Below, one piece after another: positions 52,925 to 64,000 of a stretch of 64,000 bases of DNA (positions are counted from its first letter, which is position 1; each line of letters begins with the position of its first letter). The notes under the pieces are model-generated. The model saw only the letters and a program-made list of their open reading frames with translations, searched no databases and had not been told where the DNA came from. The position numbers and the translations under genes were made by a program. The DNA is from Isoetes taiwanensis. Its lineage: Eukaryota; Streptophyta; Lycopodiopsida; Isoetales; Isoetaceae. Where the stretch lies: contig JAJEKV010000031.1 in the NCBI GenBank assembly GCA_021234155.1, positions 10,884,357-10,948,356 of the forward strand, read 5' to 3'.

Positions 52925-53870
52925 TTCCAGATTGGATTCTAACCATCAAGAAATGCCACGAGGAAACAACCACTTTCTTTTCTGCCTTTTTCTGCTCTCC
53001 CAGTTTGCGGCCCGAAACCAAAGATTCCTCCACTAGGGTTTGGCACCCCGCCAGACCAGCTCGCATGTAAGCCCTCCCTGACCACTTTGAAGGGACATCC
53101 AGCCTCGGCCCAACATGGGACCGACCCCCTCAGCCGGCTCGGTTCCATATCCACGCCTGCTGGCCATTGCTGGGGCGGGGCCTGCCTGTGCCGGGATGGG
53201 TCAGCCAGGCCCACAGAAGCGGTAGCCCGGGCTTGAGGCGGCAAAGCGAGGGAGGGAGGGGAGAGTCTCTTCCACAGCAGGGCGAGGCGTGCCCCAAAAG
53301 CTCAATCAACAAAGTCGGCCCGGGCGGGGCGTTGGGGCTGCTTCCTTTATCCAAGGGCTGGCGGTGAGGCCAGGGCACAGGCTCCGAGGCAGGGATGAGG
53401 GAGGCCCAATGCCTTGACTGATAGAAGAAGTCCTCCCGCCGCCTCCAGGTGCACTCCAGGTGCTTTGGCAGCGGAAGCCCGGCCCGGTTGCAACTCGAGG
53501 CCCACGCTGTGAAGATGGAGGATGTTGGCCCGCTAAAGGGAGCCATGGGATGTGAAATTGGCGGCCGGGGCCGAGTGGACTCACGGCCTGCAAATCGAAG
53601 CCACTTGACACAAGAGGCAAAGGCTGAAACCGAGAAACAGAACCATGATCTCGCCTTGGCCCGGGCCCGAAGAATACCACCCATCACGCCAAAGGGAATT
53701 GCAGGCTGGGCTCTATAGAGCTGATGCTTACAGCCTGGAACGGCTGCAGTCAGATGGGCGCTCTTGCATGCTGCATAAGGCCGATGAGGGGAATTGTTGA
53801 GGTCATTTCTTGGAACTCCGTCTCGCCGCTGGCTACGGGTCATACGCTGCTCCGCTTCAGAGAGTTACCA
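52925..53870. other. GC-rich island, no gene recognised
   Basis: This segment is much richer in G and C (about 60 percent by eye) than the AT-rich flanks. It therefore contains the longest open frame of the window, 53,130-53,843 on minus (237 codons), plus overlapping frames on both strands. The translated sequences are Pro/Arg/Ser-rich and show no domain, so I treat the frames as composition artefacts. The abrupt compositional change could mark an inserted fragment. Confidence 0.45.
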
Positions 53871-54148
53871 TGAGAGAACATCCGCAATCACGTCATCTCC
53901 GAAAGCAAGCAAAATTGTTCTAATACCAAGCTTTTCGTCCCGCCGCAAAACAGATGGCTAGAGGTCAATTATCAATAATTTTGGGGTTCAGTCCATAGTT
54001 TAGAAACCGGCTAAATTAGATTGGCTATCTATCTGGTCGATGACTATCTACTATGCCAGCCTAAAATTAGATGATTATCTACTTTAATAATGTCAATTAA
54101 GCCTATAAATCAATTTTGTCCGCTCTGCCCGCGTGAACCTTGACCCGC

Positions 54149-54560
54149 TTACCTAGATCCACACGAGGATGCAAAAGAACAGCGAAGGTATCCATTGCAA
54201 TGCACGGTATAAGTGCGTACGGGCGCGGTACAAATATTCAGTCCCAGTAGGTAATGGCAGGCTCCACTTCCATTTCTTAATCGGTGGAATAGCCGCCTAT
54301 TATGGTGAAGGTGGTAACAGAAGAACACCTTGGTCTTGGTCAAATTGACATGCATTGACTACATCAGGATGATGGGCCGCGCCGCCGGTGCCAGCCCAAA
54401 GATCCGCATCATCTTCGCCATATCGAACTCACCGGATGATATGGTGAACCGAAGGATCCTTCTACCTCCATGTTGAGCAAGCCAATCCTCAAAGGCGATT
54501 AATGTTTGAATACGAGCAGCGGGACAAAGTGGGCTTACGCGGCCGGGGATCACCGCTACT
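54149..54560 (-). mobile_element. Possible LINE reverse transcriptase fragment, minus strand
   Basis: Minus-strand frames read ARIQTLIAFEDWLAQHGG (54,505-54,450) and, after about 120 bases without similarity, SMHVNLTKTKVFFC (54,360-54,320), then YLLGLNICTAP (54,260-54,230). The pattern (amphipathic helix, then V-N-x-x-K-T-K-V, then Y-L-G) resembles the thumb-side end of LINE RT. The active-site Y-A-D-D is not visible. Evidence is motif-level only. Confidence 0.33.
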
Positions 54561-57500
54561 TGTTGATGGCTGATGCGGGTGGGGCGACGTAAACAATTTA
54601 TACTATATTTTACCGCTCTTGGGGATCCTCGCCGCTTCTTAACACCACCGCTTTCCCAAATATAGTGTTTAAGAAAAGCCTTTGCAAAAATCTATAAAGC
54701 AGCAATACAGATCTTGGCATTTATTTTTGAAGTCTCTTCTATCAAAGGCGCTTCCGAAAGGTAGAAAATATAGTCGATGGTAGAATTATACCAGATGGAG
54801 CAGATATGTAAAGGCATATACTTTTATAGAATTTGCCTATATTATCCATATTTAAGGTGTGCAACCGTCATTCAGCCATTGGGATGATCCTTTAGCATTT
54901 AGATAAGCTTGTTTGGATTGGGGTGAGAGGTTGCACTTGGGGGTTTTCTTTCATGGTGGGCAAGATCATGGGTGGCTCAGTGTTCAGCCTCTGGGAATTA
55001 GGTGAAGTGATCGAGTCATTTTAGGTTTTCTTCACTAATGAAGGATCTCAAGGTGAGTTCCATCAACAGAGTGGATGCATTCCGAAAAGTAGTGATTCAT
55101 ATGTGCTTGAGTATTTCATTATGGTTGTGGAAAAGATGAAGGTTTTACTCCCGGAAAATATTATCCCTCAGGTACGATATTTGGTTTCTCCTAAAGTTTG
55201 GATTTGAGAAAAGCAGGATTTCTGGCAATGGATGATGGAAGTGAGGAACCTGAGGCAGGTATCGGATACCTCTTGTGCGTTTATAGTTAATAAGATAATA
55301 GTTTTACTATTGTGATTACCCGCCATTTGGTCAACATTGTATGATGTAAATATACAATATAGGTTTGTACTTGTTGATTAAAAATACAAAAAATAAAAAG
55401 CATTCGTGGAAATAGGTTGGGTGAAAGGTTAGGATGTATTTATAGGGTAAGGGTTGATTTCAGTGCCATGTGGTGGGAATGTGTATGTAATTCTAGTTTG
55501 AGGAATAGATAGAAGCCCCCAACCACCGATGCTGTTGCAGGGGATGGCTATGGCGATGGGGCAATCCCAGTCCGATTTTTGCCCTACCAAGGCCAACATG
55601 AAACATCCATTGTCGGGAGGTTTTAGGAAGAGTATCAACTATGAATATTCCATCTTGCGCCCTATATAAAGATAGTTTTTCCGGCAATTAAAAGGGTTGG
55701 GGTTTTGTTCGCTAAATATCCCGCGTCCATGTGGCAAAATGAAAGACCTGATGGCACGAAAGAACTAAATGACTAATTCAAGATGAAAGGTCCTGCTTTG
55801 GCAGCAACAGGATGGCCGGACTCTGTTCTCACCATGACTATAAAGGTGGAGTCTTTGGATACAGCAAGGTACTCATAGATTATTGGGTCTGTCAGCTGCC
55901 CGGAATGCTCTTGCTATTCTTCAGTTAATGAGAATGTCGTTTTGTCGGGTATGGTATTCTTTAACAATACATCCTGCGCCATCCGTGATTTAAATTAAGC
56001 ATTAATATGAACATTTCCTGTTGCAAAAATAATCTTGCCAGCCTTAGCTTTTTGATTTCGCCCTTTTCATTTTATAGAAACTTGTTTGCAGCATTGTGGC
56101 CGGAAAAAACAGCTGGGCGAAATTTAGAATGAGATGAAGTGCACCCTCTTTAAGTGTAACTCGCACGAGGGATTTTGCAAACAGACAGAGGGTACGGTAC
56201 GGCATAAATGTCCAACAAGACCATGACCAGGCAGGCGCATAAAATTTCCATATAATGAAATTATGCGAAAGCTAGATGCCCTAAAGGGGTGGAGGCCTTC
56301 TCAAAGGCCTAAGGTCAGAAGGGCGTACCCGATGGTATATTCCTTTGCTTTGCATTGTTACCTGTCTTAAATCAAATATTCCAGTAAATTAAAGGTTTTT
56401 CCAAATCTCCACTAACCACTGCAGACACAAATTCTCCTGTCAATATTAGGACAAACATGCACTTAAAAAAGGCATCCTATCTTCTTAGTCATTCTATAAC
56501 ACATTGTTTATTACCTGCACTCTGGATGAAATGTGACTTAACCAGTTGTCTGCATGATGTGCTCATCTTTCAACCTCCAGGCATTTGATCCCATACTGTG
56601 TTGTCTTGGTTTAAACGAAAATTTGAATGGCTGCAATTGTAGCTCATGAATGATAAGGAGGACGTGACCATCTCCACTCCACCTTTTAGATTTATATAAA
56701 TTTTACTTTAAATGGCTACGGTTCGGTCAAAGGAGTTCATCAGGACTTGCCATTCCTAAGCCCTGTTTATAGTCTAATAGCAATGCTGTTTATCCCAGGA
56801 ACCTATGTCTGAAGGACTTTGAGTTTTGGTAGAAAGATTGGATTTTAAAAATCTACGAAGAAAATAATAAACCAGCAATGAAACCTTTACAGATTCTTTC
56901 TACCTGAATTAACCATTCTGCGAGATTGACTACGAAGCCTGGTAATCTTCTTCTGAGTTCAGGTAGATATAATTGAGTTATTATCCGTGATAAACGAGCA
57001 GCCAGCTTTTGATCATCCTGATCTAAGGGACATAGAAAAGGAGTGCAAGTCCTGTCCACTGTTTTATGATGGTAAAGAGCACTACCGCTTTTGCCGAGTG
57101 TCTCGGAATTCTTAGTTTAGTGTGGTGACAGAATATTACACCTCAAGAGAGCCAGCAAAGGGATGAGCTACAACCAGATTCAAAGAGGGATACTGCACAG
57201 ATCAATTATCAGCTATTTGGCTTGACAAACTGAAATATCACTCTAGTGCCTGGTCACAATAGAGAACAGCTTGATCCAGGCTGCAAAGGGTAAGGGGATC
57301 AGCTTGGCATATACGCAGCCGCTCTGAAATCTCATAGGCATCCCTAGGTCCACAGCACACTCAGGGGCCATGAAAGTGAGAACCCATAAGTAGCCACGGC
57401 GAGTCACCATCCTTGCACGCTTGGGACTTATGGACATCTATCTCTTTCTGGCATTTAGTACGGCATGCTGTAGCGCACATTGAAGGGGCGCTTTTGACTC

Positions 57501-57949
57501 TGGCTAATAGCCAATAATGTGGAACCCTGACGTCCAAGAGGATAATGAGTTCAGCCTTTCTCAGATCTGGCTGCTTGGAGGTTCATTTGATAGCAATATA
57601 GGGAATAGCATTGAAGCTGGGTGGCAGGTAAAGCTGTAATGCGCTTTGCGTACTGTTTCATAACATTCTTATGTCGGAAGTATGTCTTTTTTTTGCTTGA
57701 ACCAAGGCAAGGCTGCATTGAATTTGAAAGAAGCATGTGGGCCACTCTTGCCTGTTTTATACCTGCAATGCAGCTCTGCCATGTCCATTAAGGGTTTTTC
57801 ATTTGTTGCTCATAGCCTTTCCCTGAAAACTATGTAAAGTTCCTGATAACCAAAGATTCCCGTGTCACTTCAGTATTCTAACCACCTAGAGTTTGTTTTC
57901 TGAGGATGTCTTTTTTAAGCTATGCAGAATTCTGACTGCTTAAATGCAG
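54561..57949. other. Unassigned sequence upstream of the neprosin remnant
   Basis: I searched this stretch for N-terminal exons of the neprosin gene and found none I could support. Several short frames (55,429-55,687 and 56,853-57,059 minus; 57,243-57,437 minus) have no domain. Confidence 0.4.
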
Positions 57950-58757
57950 GTCTTTCTGAACGCATGCGTCGAAAAAGATCAGAACATTTATTTGTGGACG
58001 GTAGAGCGTCGTGGCGGTTCTGTTTTAATCCCTAATTTATCTCATACCACGATGCAATTCTTTGAGTCGGCGGAAGTTTATGCGGCAACAGGATGCTACA
58101 ATCTGCTATGTTCAGGATTCGTTACAAACAAGCAGTGAAGGATAGCTATAGGAGGGCAATTGCCCCACTATCCGCACCAGATGGTGCTCAATGGGCGTCA
58201 ACATTCAGCGGAAATTAGAGCAAGTCGCTTCAGGTGATGTTAGAGACAGTCACCACAAAATATCCTCTGCGGGCTCTGAGAGATTCTCTGTCTTCGCTGG
58301 GTAAATACGTTGATACAAGACCAGATAACATTAAGCATTAAACAAAAGTGCATCTTTGAACCCAAATTTAATTTTACAGGATCCAGAGCTTGGCAACTGG
58401 TGGATGGAATATGGGAATACACTTGTGGGTTACTGGCCTTTTTTATTTACGAGGAGGGCTTCACGCAGCAACTGTTATTGAATGGGAGGTGAAATTGTGA
58501 ATATGAAGAAGTTGAAGGGGCCATACAAAATGGGAAGCAGTCTTTGCACGCAGAAGACTGTGGCTATGCCGAGCTGCTTCGCCTGAGAGATCTGAAGGTT
58601 GTAGATTCAGACAATATGTTAGAATACCCACAAAATTTGCATACGTTTGCAGCCAACGACCCAGATTTGTTCGCTGACACCGAGAAGCTGGTGGCAGTTC
58701 TTGAGACGATAATTTCTTCTACGGTGCGGCCCTGGAAAGAATCTAAGCTGTCCTTGA
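57950..58757 (+). pseudogene. Neprosin (DUF239) domain gene, C-terminal part, frameshifted
   Basis: Neprosin-domain proteins are secreted plant glutamic peptidases cleaving after proline. The exon 57,950-58,233 follows TAAATGCAG and encodes FFESAEVYAATGCYNLLCSG (58,061-58,120), then RIAIGG and APLSAPDGAQWASTFSG (58,160-58,212). Donor CAG|GTGATG leads to a 146-base intron (58,234-58,379) ending TTTTACAG. The next exon has DPELGNWWMEYGNTLVGYWP (58,380-58,440), an ATVIEW / GGEIVN pair in two frames, QMGSSL, ELLRLRDLKVVDSDNML and a YPQNLHTFAANDPD segment. It ends FFYG..GKNLSCP with TGA at 58,755-58,757, the family's normal C-terminus. In-frame TGA (58,136) and TAG (58,215) and at least three frameshifts interrupt it. 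The N-terminal propeptide exons are not visible. Family identity is very secure. Confidence 0.9.
58234..58379 (+). other. Intron in the neprosin remnant
   Basis: The 146-base intron has donor CAG|GTGATG and acceptor AATTTTACAG|GAT. It falls just before the D-P-x-x-G-N-W-W motif. Its retention indicates a gene-derived copy, not a processed cDNA. Confidence 0.8.
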
Positions 58758-61700
58758 TTTTACATTTTCTACGTAGAAATAAGCGATGGTTGATATCGGA
58801 CCTTAGAATGCCATCTTTAAAGAGTTCAGGTGGAAAGTTCCACTAGTTGCAGATGGCAAAAGTTGGAACACTTCAGTGTTGGCTCACTTTGTGGCATTCG
58901 ATCCAAAACCTAAAGGGTTTCTAATCACCCAGTAAAAATACATGAAACATGTACTTCAGATCAGACCTATCTAACAATGTAAATAAATGCAACTCGAAAT
59001 TGAGCTACCTAAGTGGAGTATGGCCAACCCTGTCAAAGTACAAGAAAGGGGTCAGGGCACCCTGTTGGTTATAAGTGGTGCGAGGTTGGACCATTTGGTT
59101 GGTGTAGAGAGCTTTCAGTTGGTGCACAAATGAAGGCTTTGATTAAGAGGAGATGAGGACCTTTTGTTTACCTTCTATGTCAGTAATACTTGGTTTGCCC
59201 GCACTGTTTGCTTGCATCAATACGCCCTTTTTTTTACCGCCTCTTAATCTATAAAAGCCATAAAGAATCCATCAAAGGGGACTAAGAGGTGAACCTTCAT
59301 GACATTTTCATGTCATTTCCATTTAATCAGCAAACCCGTACCTATTGGCCAAGGCGAGTTAGAGACAAATAGTCTCTGATCCCTGCCTCCAAATTAAAAA
59401 AAGATTTACTGGAAATAGAAATGGAAGGATGAAAATACCCACTGCCCTCAAATGCAATGCAACTCCCCATTAGTGCAAAATCCCAGCATCGAGGAAATCT
59501 GTAGAGGAATTTATATAAGTTACATGTCTAATGAAACAAGATAAGTTAACTTTAAGCTGGCAGCATCGTCAAATTAACAACTTGCAACTTTCTGGTGTCG
59601 AACAAGGGGCGTTGTTTCACAAGATCAAGAGACATTGTGAATGTTGCGGCAGCAGAATATAATTACCGCATTTCTGTTGCCACAAAAGCAATGCACATCC
59701 ATGCATTGTAGTTAGTCTTTCATTACCAAAATCTGCGCAAATCAGTAGCATTCAGCGCATTTGTAGTTAGTGGAAATATGGGAACTGCATATACAGGAAT
59801 TCCGTACAGCAACTCTAAACGCATTTTGTGGTTGGTGAAATTATGGAAACTCGACCTAGGGATTCACCAACGTATTTGGCTATATTCTTCAATGCTGTGA
59901 AACCAATTGTGAAACGTTCAAAAGGTCACCTCATATCCCAAGGTTTCCTCCTCATCACTCATCCGCTTACACTTGAAATTAAGCAACCTTATCCATCCGT
60001 ATCATGCATTTTGACTATCTATAGCCCTTCCAGCAGAGGAATTGAATGGGGGTTCTTCCAGATCTCGATTTCGAGAATATGACCCCAGCACTCGCCTGCG
60101 CGAGGGCATCCTCCTCAAAGTGATCTTACGCCCCAAACGGGTTGTCCCCTTTAAGTCGTGATGGCAATATATCCTCAATTCGGGATGAACGCTGCGGCTT
60201 CAAAAGTAATTTAATCTTTGTCTTGCACTCCCCTAACAGTTAAGGGCCGTGGTTTGGGAGACGAAGGTGTGACGTGCCGCTTCCCTCATTATTAAAACAA
60301 CGGACGCCATATTTCATTTTCGTCCTTAATCCAGTTGTCAAACAATTTTTGAGCTTCTTTGCTGCATGGCCACCATTTGCGGCCTTTGCGCATCGACCCT
60401 TTGCCTTAGCTTTGGGGTAATACGGCCTCTTCTCTTTGGCGGAATGCGCTCAAAGCCCTAGTTTTTTAAAAGCTTCACCGACCTTTCTCTTTTGCTCTTG
60501 AGCGGGACAATGCGTCCGCTGATGCAGTGCTGTTTGGCAGGGTGGATTGGCCTGGAATTCGCTGCATACTCCGCCAATTTGAAATTGCGTAAGCCCAAAT
60601 GGTAGGAACCAATCAGGGCGCCCGCAACATATGGTTTAATAAATCAAGATTTGGTTTTTTAAGGAACCAAAGGGAATTCTAAATACTAGCTTTTCAGCTT
60701 CCATAGATTTATCGTTTTGAAAGGTTTAACCTAGAAAAGAATTAGTTAAGTGAGCATCCCATGGTTCTCCACATCGCGAGGATTTGATTATTACGAAATT
60801 TTGCTAAGCAAGACGGACATCATTTAAAATTAAGTATGAAGCTCAAGTGTTAAAGGTCCCATCCCGAGATAATTTTATGGTTACTTTGATCTAGAAGTAG
60901 AAGTTAAGATTCTGTTACATGCTAATAAAACCATAGAAAAGTTATTTGAGTTGTCTGGCCGCTACTTTCCTTACTCTTTTCCTTAGAAAAGAACTTGATT
61001 CAACAGATTAGTTTATAATTCTATGGGCTTTTGCCCGCCTAAAATTAGGGAACTCCTATCTTAATGAAATTGGTACCATGGGAAAAGAATTCCTGGAGTT
61101 TCTGAAATTCCCATCCAAATGCATTCGGCTCCTTGTGCCCAGGTGTTTAGTGGCCTCATCACCGTCAACATGCAGGATCTGAAGTGATCATCAATACTCT
61201 ATTTAGATTATCAGATACTTGGAATAAAGTATAGTAGGGACCTCATGAGACCATGAGAAGACTTCTTCGCTTGCGTTTTGCTTCCTTCGATGACCCCTCA
61301 TTGCGTGCGATCATTAAAATTGAAGATTAAGACCAGGCCGCCGCTGTTTGTTGAAGCACGAAGTAAGAAGCGTAATCGACTTGAGAGAAAGAAATTCATG
61401 TTAAGACCAGCCGAAACAACATCGTTTGTGCATTATTACCTTTACTGGACGTATTGAAGCGTTAATTCTACAAAATGAGGGGCATTATTATCGGTTTTCC
61501 GCATAAAAGCTGGAATGAGCCTTTTCCGGTAGGTTGGCGGCCATCAAGACTACTCTCAAAGGACTGGGGGCACTTGTTTTGAAATTATATAAATTCTGGC
61601 TTTTGAGCTGGTGGCTAAGGCTGGAGCCAATATAAAAGAAAGTGTCAGATGGTTTGGCTCGAAGTCAATCGCCAGGATATTAAAGGGAGGGATGCAATCG

Positions 61701-64000
61701 AGTCGCGGGAATCTATCCCTCTACAGACGATAATTACCGATCAACCATCTGTTCAAATCCCCAGTTCTGAAAATGCGAGCCTAAAGGTTACATTGGCCAT
61801 CTTCATTATTCTCAACATAGCATGAACAAAGAGATAAATGCTAATAATTCGATTTATTGATTATGGACTAGACAACGTTGATGTTCCAGCTGAATTTGCA
61901 GGATTTGGCCTCTCGTTCCAGTCATTTAGTGATCAATGCCTTTCTGGCTTCAGGCTAAGTAAATGCTAATAAATTAATATAGAATCATTTGGTACCATGT
62001 TTTAATAAGGAATGGAGGATCTTTGGGCTTATATATTACTTTTATAGGATATGTCTCGATCCATCGTCGGGTTGGGACCCCAGATTCTACGTTAGTCCGC
62101 CACCAACTTATCGCGACACTTTATTGGTTTGAGTCGCCTTAACATCACATTACACTTGGATTAACGGCGCATTGCCTTTTTGCTGCAGGTATAAGTTATA
62201 GCATTGAAGAAACTTTCAATATACAGGTTTATATGCTTATGCTTCCAAGATTCTTGTGTCTGCGGCCCTCTCCATCATTATTTCGAGCTTTGAATTACAT
62301 TAAAACAGCTAAATACTCCAAAGGCAATAAGATTACATTGTATTGACATATCATTTAGACAATAGCTCATCGTAAGATTTGGACGCAGTGATGGTGTACC
62401 CACATCCAACAGGGGGCATTATTTACTTTTGACTTTACATATAGAAGGAAACGAAGCCCTGCGGCGAAAGTATCATCCCCATCCGCTGAAGTATTAAACT
62501 TCCTAGTAATTAAGTAGCGGTACGAATGGTGCGAGGACGCTGCACCGTCGTTGGACGAACAACAAATATGCGTTTCGTTATACAAAGGGAAAAATGGAAG
62601 TTATTGCATAAAATTTCTTGTTTCCCATTGCGAATTAAACTATGCATAACAAATTAAAATGATCAAAGCCACATATCACGAGAAAAAGTGCACATTTAGA
62701 AAATAGTATAAAGAAAGCATATTTTTGAATGCCAAATGCATTCCATATTCTGTCTGATAATCAAATAGATTCTAACAAAATGACAACCTCTAACGTGATC
62801 AAAGGAAGCATAGATAGATGGAGAAATATCGATACTGACCTCTACGAAGAGGACTAACAAGAAACCACCGGGGCGGATACAAATCCTCGCGAAGATTAAA
62901 ACTGCCAGAACGCTGGCATGAATGCAAGAATCAAATGAATAAGAAATATAACTATTGCACAGATGTGATCAAATCAAAGGGAGTTTGGAGAGGGCCAATG
63001 GAATTAAAAGCTCAAATTTTAGCCTCTTTTTGTAGGCCTTTTGTTTCTTTGGGCAGCCTGGGTTACAAAGCTCCCCTCGATTCACATAAGTGAATAAATT
63101 GATTGAATTTTGGCCAATACCGAGACCAAGTACTTTCACCGGGATCAATACAAGAGCACAGCAAACCCGTGCATTCCGGGATAAACCCCACGCCGAGGAA
63201 TTTGAGAATTAATTCGGTAGTAACAGTTAATTGTTCACCCCATGCGTATATCAATGTGTTTAACATGGATCGCTTACACTCCTGAAACCCTCCCGAATCT
63301 CGAGAAAGGCTAATCTTTGCTAATGATTATAGAAAAATTACGCAGAAACATATGATGGCTGATTAGGCATTATCAAACAGTCATATTGTTGGATTGTATC
63401 ACTAGCGCTTCATTAAACTTAAAGTATAGCATTGTCTTCAATCCAATCCGTTTGACAACGGTAGCACTAGCGACTTTTTACTCTTCGCTGTATACCCCAT
63501 ACTTGCATGTTTGATCACGAGGCGATGCATCATGGTATTCCTACGTTTCTTCAGCGTACGATCCACATATACACTTGGAGTATTTATTTATGGGCTATGG
63601 AGAGCAGAATCAAGGGTTAAGTTTTGGCTTTGTAGTGTGATATCTTACATTACCTTCAGGAAGTACTAGCAATTTAAAATCTTACCAATAAAGCATGTGT
63701 CAAGATATTGTTTCAAATATGTGTGATCCTCATTATTCTATAGTTGTATACATCCATGTTCCTGCACATTAATCTAGAGAAACAACCTGTGTGATTCTCC
63801 TTTCAATAGGCTTTAAAACGTTGTGGACCACATATGGACATTGCATGTGGAACGAGGAGTTTTGGAGTGGAGTGTCTCCATTACCACCTTGCGGTAGACT
63901 ATGTGTTTCGGACTAGCCGCGTTAAAGAAGTCAAATTCTGTTTCCTAGAGAAGAGTGGATAGAGTCGTGGACTTGAGGAAGCTCTCCATGAGAGTTTAGT
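58758..64000. other. Unassigned sequence to the window end
   Basis: I read both strands and recognised no protein domain, RNA gene or clear repeat. Weak protein-like patches exist but cannot be assigned: 60,310-60,420 on minus (KWWPCSKEAQKLFDNW-type reading) and 63,063-63,266 on minus (67 codons). The remaining frames are short. Confidence 0.4.

Noticed and set aside
53130-53843. Longest open frame of the window (237 codons, minus)
   Set aside because: It lies in a GC-rich island with overlapping open frames on both strands and shows no recognisable domain.
1-64000. A coordinated multi-gene defence, biosynthetic or signalling system
   Set aside because: The recognisable genes (biotin carboxylase, neprosin, transposon proteins) are unrelated, broken and separated by repeats.

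Overview
The window reads as nuclear DNA of a land plant: AT-leaning sequence, short spliced introns, a plant chloroplast-type biotin carboxylase remnant, a plant-type neprosin (DUF239) gene remnant, and a dense load of plant-style transposons. Nothing in it looks prokaryotic, organellar or viral. The DUF7869-like transposon-type gene and the lineage-specific repeats would fit a seed-free plant such as a fern, but I cannot fix the species. No single gene in the window is intact. Nearly every recognisable protein is split by single-base frameshifts and scattered stops, so the sequence is either old decayed repeat DNA or incompletely polished long-read assembly, probably some of both.

Layout. 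1-2.3 kb: purine-rich and tandemly duplicated DNA. 4-5 kb: two short LINE 3' ends on the minus strand. 6.8-8.0 kb: biotin carboxylase pseudogene, split in its transit-peptide region by a 245-bp MITE and followed at 8,034 by a minus-strand LINE. 9.4-9.9 kb: long foldback element. 10.15-10.94 kb: plus-strand LINE 3' end with poly(A). 12.2-12.8 kb: hAT-type non-autonomous element. 15.9-17.8 kb: a tRNA-derived SINE beside a LINE-like element with the same 3' tail. 20.4-22.4 kb: degraded copy of an unrecognised repeat gene family (family X), with a second hAT copy inserted.

26.5-34.0 kb is a composite tandem-repeat block. A ~20-bp minisatellite flanks both ends, and between them lie an ~807-bp direct repeat, a ~300-bp tandem repeat and a ~820-bp tandem repeat of about 3.4 copies. 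A fifth array (57-bp and higher order) follows. 34.1-36.6 kb is the longest copy of family X, with one good intron. 36.9-37.1 kb is the second, inverted copy of the MITE. 37.7-40.7 kb is a broken minus-strand gene with DUF7869 motifs.

45,479-49,998 is a structurally complete but badly decayed Ty1/copia retrotransposon: two ~287-bp LTRs, an exact 5-bp target duplication, a polypurine tract, and Gag, integrase, RT and RNase H remnants. Its primer-binding site resembles the half-tRNA(iMet) site of Drosophila copia. 57,950-58,757 is the neprosin remnant with one intron. 41.0-45.4, 50.0-57.9 and 58.8-64.0 kb are mostly unassigned.

I see no multi-gene functional system. The strongest new observations are the exact target-site duplications that define two MITE families and the copia element, the copia priming site, the shared SINE/LINE tail, the composite tandem-repeat block, and the undescribed intron-bearing family X.
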